Of a stretch of 64,000 bases of DNA, positions 1-11,296 are shown one piece after another. The notes beneath the pieces are model-generated. The model worked only from the letters and a program-made list of their open reading frames with translations. It did no database searches and had not been told where the DNA came from. Numbering within the stretch: the stretch's first letter is position 1; each line of letters opens with the position of its first letter. The stretch covers positions 1,426,001-1,490,000 of the forward strand of contig JAJQJQ010000036.1 in the NCBI GenBank assembly GCA_028622995.1, in the 5' to 3' direction. The translations under genes and the position numbers were made by a program. Source of the stretch: Panagrolaimus kolymaensis (taxonomy: Eukaryota; Nematoda; Chromadorea; Rhabditida; Panagrolaimidae).

Positions 1-421
1 ACCTTGGTTTCTTAGTATCTTGCTTGCGTTTATTGGTAGTATCTATCAACTGGAAAGAAATCCATTTTATTAGTAACGTTTTAAAGAGGTTTTTAGTTGA
101 AACCAAAAAAATAGAGTCTGAAGAAAAAAAATTTCCACTTTATTATTATATATTTTTAAAATAAATCTAATTTTCTCCAACAAATTATTTTACTGGCCAA
201 AAGTTTACTTGATGAAATAATTTATAAAATCTCTTTTTGGCATAATCGAAAGAAATGATATCCAAATTTAAAATGTGTTTTTTATGACCGTGACAATAAA
301 AGTCTTCGAAATTTTTTAAAATTAACTTTTTTTGTGAATGTGAAAACAAGGAAAAAGAGTACATGCAAAATTTTTATTTAACTGTGAAACACAAAAGCAT
401 TGGTACAATTAATTCATTGAT
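1..421. other. AT-rich flank, no gene seen
   Basis: This is the sequence downstream of the first minus-strand secreted-protein gene. I see no supported exon or repeat; it is AT-rich and would hold the 3' UTR of that gene. Confidence 0.5.
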
Positions 422-2524
422 TTATGCAAGAACGTTCGCAACAAAAATGGAATAATGAAAGCAATCTCCAAGGCCCAAACCACTCATTGAGAAAGCATTG
501 GATTCACGATCAAATTTCACTGAAACATATCCATCCAATAAATGTGGAGTAAGTTTGATGACTCCAATGTCGTTGATTCCATTGCAATGTTTTTTGAGGA
601 TTGGAATAATGTTTTTGAATTTATCTTTTTTTGTTTGGTCGCAAACATCGCTTTCAAGGAGTTCCCAAAATTTGCATTCTTTATAACCACGATTTGAAGA
701 TTTTTTATTTGCAATAACAAATGCATTTTTTCCTTTGATGGTTTTTGTGTTGGAAAAAACATTATCGCCTTCAGTCAAAAGTAAAGCATTTGGTTGGGAA
801 TAAACTCCGACAGCAAAGTTGTATTCTCCATAGGTTGAAGTCAAGTTTTTATAAATCTTGTCAGAAATCGCTGATTGGTATTCTCCTCCATATTTTTCCA
901 AATATTCATCAATAATAGAAATTACACCGTTTTTGAATTCTCTTTTCAAAAGAGGCAACTAAAAACAATTTTTGTTATCAAAACTTTGTGGATTTTTTGA
1001 CTTTTATTTATGTCGATTTTTCAAGCTTTTTATTGAAGGAAGAAATTAAAATTCTTACTTTTCGAACATAGTCATTGGCATAAATGTCATAAAAAATTTT
1101 GTTCATATCGTTTCTAGGTTTACCAAGGAAATGCAAAACAGAATTATTGAAAGATCTTTCATTTGTTAGGACATCGCAAGCCATATTTAACAAAATCTAA
1201 AAATTTTGAATATTGATTTTTTTTTGAATTTATAAAATAACTAAATAAATTAAGAACTTACAAAATGCTTCATACCATCAATAAAAACATTTGCGGTTTT
1301 TGTAAAAATTATCTCATTAGATGGATCATTTTGAATTGCTGGCGAACCCAATGACTTATTTACGCTTTTCAAAACTTCCTTAAAAATGACATTTATTAGT
1401 TAAGGCAGAAGAAGTTTAGTCCAATGAAAAATAGTTCTTACTGAAGCAATCAAACGATGAGAATCACTTGAACAAAATTCCGTAATATTTTCTGCAATAT
1501 GGCTATAATTATACCTCCAACCGAAATAAACCATAAGTTCATGAACGTGTGTTCTTCCAAGTGTTAAATTTAAGAATTTCCTGTCTTTGGGTTCAAAAAT
1601 ATTTTTTTGATTTAATCCTTCATCTATTACTGGATACATGTCTTTAGTTGCTGTAATTAATAAACCAGTGGCATTTTTGATATCTTCGAATAAAGGATAC
1701 TAAAAAAATTTAAGATTTAATTTCTTGAAGTTACAGAAACCCAAAAAAATAAAAACTTATTACTTGATGTTCATCATCTACTTTATCTTGGAGCGGAAAC
1801 CAATCGGAACACATTTGGCCGTAATAAAAAATATTATAAAATGCTTCCGTTGCTTTATCAGTAGTTTCATTGCTAATTATACCTTTATTTTGAAGAATAT
1901 TATTTAAATTAATTTCATCCCAAAATTTTACGGCATTTTTTAATGAATTAAGGACGTTTTCTTTTAAAATTAAATCATCTGAATCACCACTAGAAAGAGA
2001 ACTTGTTGGTGTTGGAGTTGCTGTGGAAAAAATATTCGTGGCTTTTTTTGGAATTGTTGTAGTAGTGGAGCTTGGATAAATAATGGATGTGGAAGATGAA
2101 TTTGCATGACTTGGAGTAGTAGTTATACTAGAGACATTGAATGGAAAGACTATGTTTGTTACCGTTGATGTTGCCAATGGATTAATAACGACAGTAGACG
2201 TTGGGAGACCAGAAATTGTTGTTGTTGTTAATTGTGGTGGAGCAGTTGGGGTTGTGACTGTTATTGGTGTTGTTGGTTTTGTTGAATTTGAACCAGGAAT
2301 GGTAGTATTCGTCGGATGAGCAGCAGTTGATGCAGAATCTATAAAATATCCTTATAGTTAAATTTTTTAAAAATGATTAGAATTTTATTAAGCATATTTT
2401 TTTTAAAGTAATATTTTTTAAGCTTACCTAGATCAGCAACAGCAGACACAGTGGGAGCGCCAATGACAAACAACTGCGAAAAGCTCAAAAGAAAAATAAC
2501 GAAAAAAACAAATGCTCGGAGCAT
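422..2524 (-). CDS. Secreted Thr/Ser-rich protein with unrecognised conserved C-terminal domain (tandem copy 1)
   Basis: Predicted exons on the minus strand are 2524-2428, 2338-1764, 1699-1442, 1378-1262, 1196-1059 and 958-422; all junctions keep frame and give about 573 residues. The first 22 or so residues are a hydrophobic signal peptide (MLRAFVFFVIFLLSF...), so the protein probably enters the secretory pathway. Exon 2 encodes a Thr/Ser/Pro/Asn-rich stretch with runs of TTTT that looks like a heavily O-glycosylated mucin-type linker. The remaining roughly 400 residues are compact and end with a long, well conserved last exon (motifs YNFAVGVYSQPNALLLTEGD and FSMSGLGLGDCFHYSIF). I do not recognise this domain. 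The neighbour at 3224-5297 is a paralogue with the same exon pattern except that it lacks the first intron. Function unknown; an extracellular or cuticle/gut-surface role is only inference. Confidence 0.8.
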
Positions 2525-3223
2525 TTTTGCCTAAAATTTGTTGAAAAATAATTTTAAATTTTATACATGCAAATGCATAAACAATTTTGTACGAACAAAA
2601 ATTAAACGCGATTTAGCTTTTTATAAAACATAAAAATAGAGAAAAATATAATGTATAAAAAAAGCTTTAATGTTTTTTTTGGTGAAATCTTAAATATTAT
2701 TTTTTTAGGCAACACTTCATTCAATTTTATGATTCAAAAAAATGGTTTAAAAAAATAAAAGGCATCAAAAGCAAAAAGTCTCGAATTAAATTTTAATGGA
2801 AAAAATGGATTCATCTATTTGAAAGAGAAAAAAACATTAACACTAAAAGAAACGAACAAAAAAATGAAAAAGAATACAAAGGAGGCAAAAAGTAGACACA
2901 AGCATGCTTTTAAAAAATAAAAAATAATAATGTGAAAACAAGTGAAAGAGAAGAAAGGCAACCGAGTCACTTAAATAGTCTATTTTTTTACCAATATCTT
3001 TTGGTCTTTATTTGATGATACAGGAAGTGATTGTGATTCATGGGTGAAAGACATGATTAAAAAAAAAAATTTCGAAAAAAAATAAGATAGTTTTTGCGAT
3101 TTTAGGGATTTTTATTTTTGTGAATGTTGCAAAAAAAGAAAAGAGATAACAAAAAATTTTTTTATTGAATATTGAAAACAAAAAATTCATTGATTCAACA
3201 CAAAAAAAGCTTTTGATCAAAAT
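2525..3223. promoter_or_regulatory. Upstream region of tandem copy 1, contains the hAT empty site
   Basis: No exon is supported here. The block is the upstream region of copy 1 and the downstream flank of copy 2. It is partly similar to the region upstream of copy 2: both carry the run CAGGAAGTGATTGTGAT. At 3021-3042 that run continues uninterrupted into TCATG, whereas in copy 2 it is split by a transposon. Confidence 0.6.
3030..3037. other. Paralogous empty target site ATTGTGAT
   Basis: A single ATTGTGAT lies between CAGGAAGTG and TCATG. The same flanks surround the duplicated ATTGTGAT at 5640-5647 and 9658-9665 around the hAT element, so this is the pre-insertion state preserved in the duplicated upstream region. 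Confidence 0.85.
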
Positions 3224-5297
3224 TTATGCAAGTGAATTTGCAACAAAAATAGAATAATGAAAGCATTCTCCAAGACCCAAACCACTCATAGAGAAAGCAT
3301 TGGATTCACGATCAAATTTGACTGAAACATATCCATCCAATAAATTTGGAGTAAGTTTGATGACTCCAATGTCGCTGATTCCATTGCAATGTTTTTTAAG
3401 AATTGGAATAATATTTTTGAATTTATCTTTATTTGTTTGGTCACAAACATCACTTTCAGAGAGTTCCCAAAATTTACATTCTTTATATCCACTGTTTGGA
3501 GATTTTTGATTTGCAATAACAAATGCATTTTTTCCTTTGTTGGTTTTTGTGTTGGAAAAAACATTGTCGCCTTCAGTCAAAAGTAAAGCATTTGGTTGAG
3601 AATAAACGGCGACAGCAAAATTGTATTTTCCATATTTTGAAGTCAAATTGCTATAAATTTTTTCAGAAATTTCAAATCCACTTTCTCCTCCATATTTTTC
3701 CAAATATTTATCAATAATAGAAATTACACCGTTTTTGAATTCTTTTTTCAAAAGAGGCAACTAAAAAAATTTTTTTGTCATTGGTAGAAAGCAAATTCTT
3801 AAATTCTTACTTTTCGGTCGTAGTCATTGGCATAAATATTATAAAAAACTTGGTTCATATCATTTCTAGGTTTATCAAGGAAAGGCACAACCGAATGTTT
3901 AAAAGATATTTCTTCATGTGGAAGAACGCCACAAGCCATATTTATCATAATCTAAAAGTTTATGAATATCGACTTTTTATCAAAAGTTATTTTTTTAAAA
4001 CGAAGTCTACGAGTTTTTTATTTCAATTAAATATTATTTTTCTCTTTGTTCTTCTTTTTTTTTTGCAAAAATTATTGCTATTTTATAGAATTAACAAAAA
4101 ATTATTTACAATATAACTTACAAATTGCTTCATAGCATCGATGAAAACATTTGCGGTTTTAGCAAAAATTTGATCATTCGATGGATCATTTTGAATTTCT
4201 GGGGCTCCCAAATATTTATTCATAACTTTCAAAACATCCTAAAAAATGTTTATTAACAACTATAGCAAAAATTAAAGAAATCATTAATCAAAAAAAATCT
4301 CACACAAGCAATCAATTTATGAAGATTTTTATGGCAAAGTTTGCTAAATCTTCTATGAATAGCATTGTATTGATATATGTTAATGAAATAAGCGTTAATT
4401 TGATTAACATATTTTCTTCCAAGTGTTAAATTTAAGCTATGCATGTCTTTAGGTTCAAAAATATTTTCTTGAATTAATCCATTATCGATTTCCAAATTCA
4501 TTGTTTTAGTTTTCCTTATTAATGATTGAGTGGCGTGTTTCATATCCAAAAATAACTGATACTAAAAAAATTTCAAAGATAAATTTAATTTTTTTCAAAG
4601 TTATTAAAACGCAAAAAAAATAGGAATTAAAATAACTTATTACCTGATTTTCTTCAGGGATTTGTTTTTGGTATTTCAACCAGTTGGAACACATTTGTCC
4701 CAAAATAAAAATATTGTAAAATGCTTCCGTTGTTTTATCAGTTGTTTCATTGCTAATTATACCTTTATTTTTAAGAATATTTTCTAAATTAAATTCATCC
4801 CAAAATTTTATGGCATTTTTTAATGAATTAATAAGTTTTTCTTTTATTTCATTAGTACATAAACTTCGATATATTGGTGCAACAGATGTTGTTGGTGTTG
4901 GAATATTTGTAGTTGTGGCATTGGTGTAAGTCGTAGGTTGAATTGTTGTGGAATTTGATGGATCAATGGAAGGGGAAGTTGAATTGTCAGGATTTGGAGT
5001 AATTGTGGAAACATTGGAAGGAATGAGAGGCGGTGTTGTGGGACCAGAAATTATTGTTGTTGTATTATTATCAAAATAACCAGAAACAGTAGAATTTTTA
5101 ATATCCGCCGCCAAAGTTGTTGTTGTTGTTGTAAATAGTGATGGAGCAGTTGTTGGGGTTATGGCTGTTATTGGTGGTTGAACACTTGAACCCAAAATTG
5201 CTGCTGCAACACCAGCAGCGGTGGAAGCCCCATTGATAAGCAATATCGGGAAAATCAAAAGAAAAATGAAGGCGAAAATAAAGGCTCGTGGAAGCAT
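3224..5297 (-). CDS. Secreted Thr/Ser-rich protein with unrecognised conserved C-terminal domain (tandem copy 2)
   Basis: Predicted exons are 5297-4644, 4561-4304, 4238-4122, 3951-3811 and 3760-3224, giving about 568 residues in one continuous frame. A signal peptide (MLPRAFIFAFIFLLIFPILL) leads straight into a Thr/Ser/Pro-rich region without the intron seen in copy 1, so an intron was lost here or gained there. The mucin-like part has diverged strongly from copy 1 in length and composition, while the last exon is roughly 85% identical by eye, pointing to constraint on the C-terminal domain. A short segment before it (KFWDEFNLENILKNKGIISN) is also shared. The exon 2 donor is read as GTGAGA at 4303, chosen because it keeps the 258-nt exon length of copy 1. 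The hAT transposon sits about 340 bp upstream of the ATG and may separate distal promoter sequence from this gene. Function unknown. Confidence 0.8.
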
Positions 5298-5639
5298 TTT
5301 TGGCTAAAATTCGAGACCAATTAATAAAATTTTATAGAAAAATATATGTAAACAATTATGTCTGAGCAATAAATTAGCGCGAAAATCGTTAAAACAACCT
5401 TTTAATTTTTCGAAAATTTATTAATAGGTATTTTCAAGCAAGGAAAAAAGACAAAAATTTTTAAAAAACACAAAGATCGATAAAAAAAGGTTAGCGTGAT
5501 TAACAAAAAACCCAGAAAAATGAAAAAGAAATAAACAAGATTCAAACAGCCACAACCTTGCTTTTACATAAAAATATACCGATTCACTTATATAGTCGAT
5601 TTTTATCCTGTGTCTCTTTATTCAATCAAACAGGAAGTG
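5298..5639. promoter_or_regulatory. Upstream region of tandem copy 2, cut by a transposon
   Basis: No exon seen. The segment is AT-rich and shares CAGGAAGTGATTGTGAT (5631-5647) with the upstream region of copy 1. The homologous sequence beyond this point resumes only after the transposon, from 9658. Confidence 0.5.
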
Positions 5640-5647
5640 ATTGTGAT
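5640..5647. repeat. 8-bp target-site duplication, left copy
   Basis: ATTGTGAT directly precedes the CAACCCTGTAAGCC end of the transposon and is repeated exactly at 9658-9665. Eight bases is the standard hAT target duplication. Confidence 0.95.
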
Positions 5648-6102
5648 CAACCCTGTAAGCCAACCGTCATTTTCGACGGTTACCACCGTCTTTTGACGGT
5701 TTTGACCGTCAATTTTTTTTTTCCAAAAACTCAAGATTATTGATAAATAAGCTATGGAGATTATTGCTGCTCTATTTTTTATAGTTGAAACCTATTTCAG
5801 AGCCTGACGGTCTCCACCGTCAACTGACGGTCGCCACCGTCAAGAGACGGTTGAAACCGACGATGCGCATTTTAGTTATGAATTTTTTTTTAAGGTTTCA
5901 AAATGATTTTTAACATTGAAAAAATATTATAAAAGCTAATTTCAAGCAATGATTAACGAGTTTTTTCCAATTCAATTCATTATTAATATCAAAAATGCAC
6001 AAAAAATGTGAAATACATGTAAATTTTTTTTCTGTTTTTGTTTATTATTTTATTTTTATTTTTTTAATGCAAGATTATTTTGAACATATAAAAATGAAAT
6101 AT
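5648..6102 (+). repeat. Left terminal inverted repeat of hAT element
   Basis: Inverse match to 9205-9657 over its whole length, ending inward at ...AAAATGAAATA. Ten GACGGT/ACCGTC hexamers occur in two clusters, 5663-5710 and 5806-5851, in alternating orientation. Confidence 0.92.
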
Positions 6103-6541
6103 AAACGACCGAAAAATTACGCCACTTTCCTTATGCCACATGTTTACTTCTATATAAATATCATCAAAATGTCGAAGGATCTTTAAAAGGTTTTTTTTTC
6201 TTTTAAAAAGTTTTCAAGGAAAATAATAAATAAGACGAAAAACAAAAATGTTTATCCACATCCTTTTTTTGTGCAAAAGAAAAGTCGCCGACAAAATAAA
6301 ACACCAAATATTTTTCGATATTTTTCTTTCTAGAATGAAAATCAACATAAGATAAAATTTCTTAAAAGTTGTAAACAACCTTCGAAAAGGGCATCGACAT
6401 ATGACAGCATGACTTTTTATAAATTTTGTTCGAAATAGCATATAACGATTGTTTATAAAAGCCAAAAAAGCCATTTTTTGATTTTTTATATTTAGTAATT
6501 CTTGGTAAATGAATTTTGCTTTAAAATTGTGGTAAACTAAA

Positions 6542-9045
6542 ATGAGCCTTACTCCTGGGAGCCGAAATAAAGTTTACGAAGGTAAACTTACATCGATCGA
6601 TAGAAATGAAATTTTGCAAGCGCTTCGTAATGGAATCCTTGAACTCGGAGAAAAAATATATGCTGGATGTCAAAAAATTGTTTATAAGGAAACAAAGGAA
6701 GAAGCCGCGGTAACGTGTGTTAAATGCAAGTATATTTTTGCCGCAACTATTACCAGTCGTCAAACTTTATAGTAAGTCGCATACATTAAAAAGGGCTTGG
6801 TTCAATCGTTTTAGCGCCAACTTTTTTTAATACTTTTTTTTGAGTTCATTACTGTCTTATTGTTATTTATTTTTTTACGTTTTTTTTAAAAGGCTCTACA
6901 TATAAAAATTAGATTAAACTTTTTTATAATTTGGCATTTATTAATCTAAACTCATAAAATGAATATGTATTAAAAAAAAGTGGGTGAAAAATGAACTATA
7001 GCTTAAATTTTTATAACAAATTTTTTAAAGCTCGCATGAAAAAAATGTACACCAAAATCAAAATCAAGAAGATGTTGAACCGCCAGCTCATTTAAAGTTA
7101 AAACTAACAGAGTTATTATCTTTTATGGTTGCAACTGACGTTGTCCCATTTTCCACAGTTGAACATAATGGGCTTAAAAACTTGATGGAAAGCATATATC
7201 GCGAAGGGTAAACAATCCAATATTTTACTAAAATTTTAAATTTTTTTTTGCAGTTTTGATTATGGTATTTCTTGTGCACGTAACAAAGTGATCCCTGCTA
7301 ACGATCCATCAATTTTGGGCTTTATTCCTTCCAGGCAAACTGTTAAAAATTATTGCAAAGCTTTTGTCAAAACAATGGAACCCCAATTTTCAAAGCATAT
7401 CCTTGATCATGTTAAAAAATTTGGAGCTGCATTGACGCTTGACTTCGGTACCAAAGGTTCTCAGTATTTTGTAGTTACAATCCATTTTACTACAGAAGAT
7501 TGGTAAATATTCTTCTTTTATTCTTTAACATAAATTATTGATTTTTGAATTGTAGGCAAATTGAAAATTGGATTTTGGATTTTCATGAATTTTCTGCCGA
7601 AACCACAGAAAGTCATGAAGTCTTGGATGACTTAACTCAGACTTTAGAAAAACATGGCATTACTTTGGAACTTTTAAAGAATAATATTGTAATTACGAGT
7701 GATCAGGGAAGTAATATCGTAAGAGCATTGAATGAATACACTCGTTTGAATGATACTTGCCATTTGTTGAACTTACTCAGCAAAAGGGCCGTATGCCCAT
7801 ATAAAAATAACTACTTGCCAGCAGAATTTCAATTAGATGTTACTACTCGTGAAAGATTAACATTAATTGAAAAAAAATTGGATATGTCAATGAAAATAAT
7901 CAAGGGAGTGAAGTAAGCCATCATAAAAGCTATTTAATATTTATTTATTTTTGTTATTTTAGCTCTCGACCTTGGTTAAAAAACAAAATATCAAAAGCTG
8001 GTGGCTCTTTATTCAAATTCACTGAAACCCGCTGGTTGTCCCGTTTCCGCTCAATAGAAAGCTTAACCAAATTAAATCAACAACAAATGGATTTAATTAA
8101 TACTAAACTTTATAGCTATTCTGCTAATGGTCGATATGTTTATCGAGAAGCACTTCAAGAATATCGTTCAACCTTGCCTCTTTTAAAATCATATACAGAA
8201 TTGTTAGAACCGATTAAAGACGCAGTTACTCTTTTCCAAGTATGTCTTTTACTTACTTCCCTATGTTCATTCTGAATTTTTCATATAACTAAAATTTTAG
8301 TCTGAAACTTCTCCAACAATAAACAAAGTCTATATTGAATATTATCGTTTAAGACAATTTTTTGTCGACCAAATTGAAGATGATAATGCTGATCGAAAAG
8401 CGATGGCCCAAGCTGCTTTGAAAGTCGTTGATTATCAATTAACATTATTTGCAAAATCTGACTACTATATTTTGGGTTTGCTGCTCGATCCACTAAACAA
8501 AGATAAGATTCTTGAAATTCCACAAATTTCTATCCCTTCGGTAAACTATATTATAATAAATTTTGATAGGAATAATAAATGTTTTACAGGCCATAGAAAC
8601 TTTAAAGAAATGGGTTCATAAAGTTAGCAATGATGAATCGGTAGAAGATCCATATGCAGCGGCTCCTCCTTCCCCTTTTACTCAGCATCGACAAACAATT
8701 GTAACTTATCCAACCGATGTTGAGGTTGAGAACTACCTTGACTTGAGATCAAACAGCATTGTTTACAATTATGCCGACGCAATTGAATTTTGGAAAGCAA
8801 ACGCTAAAGTATTTCCTCATATTGCTATCCTAGCTAGAAAAGTTCTGTGCATCACAAGCAGTGCCGCAAGCGAAAGGGTTTTTTCTTTATTGGGAAGGAC
8901 CGCGACGAAGTTACGTGGATCTTTATCACCAGAAACTGTGAGTATGTTGATAAAGATGAAGAATATGGAAAAATTTAAAAAAAAGTATGCTCCTTTTTTG
9001 CCTGTTATAATTGAAGAAGAAGAACCTGAAGTTATGGACGTTTAA
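6542..9045 (+). CDS. hAT transposase with N-terminal BED-type zinc finger
   Basis: Exons 6542-6771, 7031-7207, 7254-7502, 7556-7912, 7963-8239, 8301-8540 and 8590-9045 join in frame to about 661 residues. The enzyme would excise and reinsert the element by binding the inverted repeats. Exon 1 ends in a CVKC pair and, across the first intron, exon 2 supplies HEKNVH, giving a CxxC...HxxxxH BED-like finger. The catalytic RNase-H-like fold is marked by ALTLDFG (first Asp), IVITSDQGSN (second Asp), NDTCHLLN (the D/C-x-x-H signature), TRWLS, and a C-terminal hAT dimerisation block with FWKANAKVFPHIA and ITSSAASERVFSLLGR, whose Glu is the likely third acid. All hAT blocks are present in the usual order and the length is typical. 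Only its own inverted repeats surround it. Confidence 0.93.
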
Positions 9046-9204
9046 ACATTGTTATAATTATTTTCTAATGGTTTTTTAAGTTAAACTTTCTCCAAACTCT
9101 TAAATTTTTTAAATATTTCTCATACATACATATTTATAATAACAATTTTTTGTTTTTTAATGATGGTAAAACAATATTATAATCTAAAAATAATATATAT
9201 TTGT

Positions 9205-9657
9205 ATTTCATTTTTATATGTTCAAAATAATCTTGCATTAAAAAAATAAAAATAAAATAATAAACAAAAACAGAAAAAAAATTTACATGTATTTCACATT
9301 TTTTGTGCATTTTTGATATTAATAATGAATTGAATTGGAAAAAACTCGTTAATCATTGCTTGAAATTAGCTTTTATAATATTTTTTCAATGTTAAAAATC
9401 ATTTTGAAACCTTAAAAAAAAATTCATAACTAAAATGCGCATCGTCGGTTTCAACCGTCTCTTGACGGTGGCGACCGTCAGTTGACGGTGGAGACCGTCA
9501 GGCTCTGAAATAGGTTTCAACTATAAAAAATAGAGCAGCAATAATCTCCATAGCTTATTTATCAATAATCTTGAGTTTTTGGAAAAAAAAAATTGACGGT
9601 CAAAACCGTCAAAAGACGGTGGTAACCGTCGAAAATGACGGTTGGCTTACAGGGTTG
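9205..9657 (-). repeat. Right terminal inverted repeat of hAT element
   Basis: Inverted copy of 5648-6102 with the same alternating GACGGT/ACCGTC clusters, ending in GGCTTACAGGGTTG immediately before the right target duplication. Confidence 0.92.
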
Positions 9658-9665
9658 ATTGTGAT
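9658..9665. repeat. 8-bp target-site duplication, right copy
   Basis: ATTGTGAT, identical to 5640-5647; followed by TCATGAATGAAAG, which resembles the TCATGGGTGAAAG that follows the empty site at 3030-3037. Confidence 0.95.
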
Positions 9666-10876
9666 TCATGAATGAAAGCCAGACAATGTCTTTCGCACTA
9701 ATCACAATATTATTAAACTCTTATTGCTGTTACTGCTTGATTTCTTGATAGCTTTTTTGCTCCAACTCGATTTTAAAAAAATAAAAAGCATTAAATGTGT
9801 TGGCATCTTTATTATTTAGTTCACAAAATTTGTTAAAATATAAAACTAGAGTCCATGATGGTTATGTTAGTATTTTTAAGGCAAGTTTTTAAACATCTTT
9901 TATTTAAACGAAAAAAAAAGAAATTGAGACAAGATATTCAAAAGAAAATTAAAAGAGCTAAAATTCGTCTTAAGCTATCTTTATGTGCTGAAATTGGGTA
10001 ATTTTGAAACAAATTTTTTAACCTTCTATAGCATCGATTAGCTTTTGATTTGGTTACTTTTTATTATTATTAACAGAGATCTTTATTAATAGAATTTTAT
10101 TGCAATTTTTTATTATTTTTTAAGTGGTTTCTAAAAAAATAATAGAAGCTTGTCTTAGAATACAAAAATAAAGATAGATTAAGTTTTTTTTTTCATCTTT
10201 CATTTTGAGAAATGGGATGGAGCAAATTGAGCTCATAAAAGGGGTAGGGCCCTCCACTTGTTACTGTAATAATGTATAATATTTTTTTAATTCTCAAAAG
10301 AAAAAATTTATCCAAAACATTTTAAATATGGTTTAGCTACTAATCTATTTGCTATAAACAAAAATTCAATAACCTTTTAGTATTTTTTGTTTTTAATGCG
10401 TAAAATCGCAATAATCAAAAAAAATTATGTTTTAAAATATTCAAAAAATATTATTTATGGAAAGTAACTTTCTCGGCTGCTTTTTAAAGCAGCCATTTAA
10501 TTCAAACAAGAAAGTGAGAAATAAAAGACCAGGCTGACTTTTTCCTTTCTTCTTTTCTTTTTTCAACTATTTCAACAACAAAAAATCGAAAGAATGAAGA
10601 AACCAACAACAACTGCCAATTTTCATTTTAAAATAATGAAGAAAAAAAAAGAAGAAAGACTTGATTTTCTTTTTTCCCACCAACAAACAGATTTTTAAAT
10701 TCAGTGACATAAATAAAACAGATTGATCGAACTTATAAACTTTTTTAAACTTTTTTTTTTCTTGAAAACTTGAAAACAGCAAAAGCGTTGACAAAAAAAA
10801 AGATTTATTTTAAATACTTTTTTCAAGCACAACAATATTAAAAAAAAACCAATTCAATTATTTTTATAACAAACTA
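9666..10876. other. AT-rich intergenic region
   Basis: About 1.2 kb without a supported gene. The first part continues the old upstream region displaced by the transposon. A lone Lys-rich 48-codon frame (9855-10001) has no recognisable homology or partner exon. The last part is the 3' flank of the transthyretin-like gene. Confidence 0.5.
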
Positions 10877-11296
10877 TTATTTTTTTCCATATTCATAAAT
10901 TTTTGCATCAAACTCATTTTCGTGCAAAACATAATGAATGGGAACATTAATATTTAGATGTCCACTTCGTTTGATTTCACCATTTTTACAAACATCATAA
11001 AATTGAAAATATAATTCCACGTGAGAACCAAAAAATTCATCATCAATGCAATTTCTTTTTATCACAAATTTTCCATCTTTTTCTATGGCAGTCGAAGCAA
11101 CCAAATCATCGGATGTGATGTCATCGCGTTCAACTAAATCTACGGTAGAATTTGCTCGAATTGGTGAACCATCCTCGCATTCAACGTGTGCAGCAAAAAA
11201 ATAGCAACCTTTTGGGAAACTTGTGTATGGAAATGCTGCTACAAAAATGGGTAAAAATAAGGCAGCAAAAAAGCAGACGAAAAAAAAGTTTGACAT
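10877..11296 (-). CDS. Transthyretin-like (TTL) family secreted protein
   Basis: Single-exon gene of 139 residues. The first 20 or so residues (MSNFFFVCFFAALFLPIFVA) are a signal peptide, so the product is secreted. The mature part has the nematode TTL layout: a Cys-bearing strand followed by VECEDGSPI, an extended segment NSTVDLVERDD, a DGKFVI turn, and a late strand pair with HVELYFQFYDVC. TTL proteins are small beta-sandwich extracellular proteins related to transthyretin, expanded in nematodes; a few act in neuron or cell-corpse signalling, but most have no known ligand. The paralogue at 12239-12649 has the same arrangement and orientation, so this is a local duplication. Assignment to the family rests on pattern recognition, not a search; sequence drift from the classic TTL signature lowers certainty. 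Confidence 0.72.
   Translation of the reverse strand: MSNFFFVCFFAALFLPIFVAAFPYTSFPKGCYFFAAHVECEDGSPIRANSTVDLVERDDITSDDLVASTAIEKDGKFVIKRNCIDDEFFGSHVELYFQFYDVCKNGEIKRSGHLNINVPIHYVLHENEFDAKIYEYGKK

Larger units (their letters stand above)
5648..9657 (+). mobile_element. Complete hAT-superfamily DNA transposon (4,010 bp)
   Basis: The element starts CAACCCTGTAAGCC and ends with the inverse, GGCTTACAGGGTTG, flanked by the exact 8-bp duplication ATTGTGAT. The terminal inverted repeats are unusually long, about 450 bp each (5648-6102 and 9205-9657), and look almost identical when read side by side. Both carry two clusters of GACGGT/ACCGTC hexamers that are good candidates for transposase binding sites. 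A seven-exon transposase gene with no stop or frameshift lies between the repeats. Intact ends, matching arms and an intact gene all point to a recent, possibly still active insertion. It interrupts the upstream region of the secreted-protein gene at 3224-5297. Confidence 0.95.

Noticed and set aside
3775..4116. 113-codon plus-strand frame
   Set aside because: Antisense to exons and introns of secreted-protein copy 2; not kept in copy 1.
9855..10001. 48-codon Lys-rich open frame right of the transposon
   Set aside because: No homology, no splice partner and composition typical of random AT-rich sequence.
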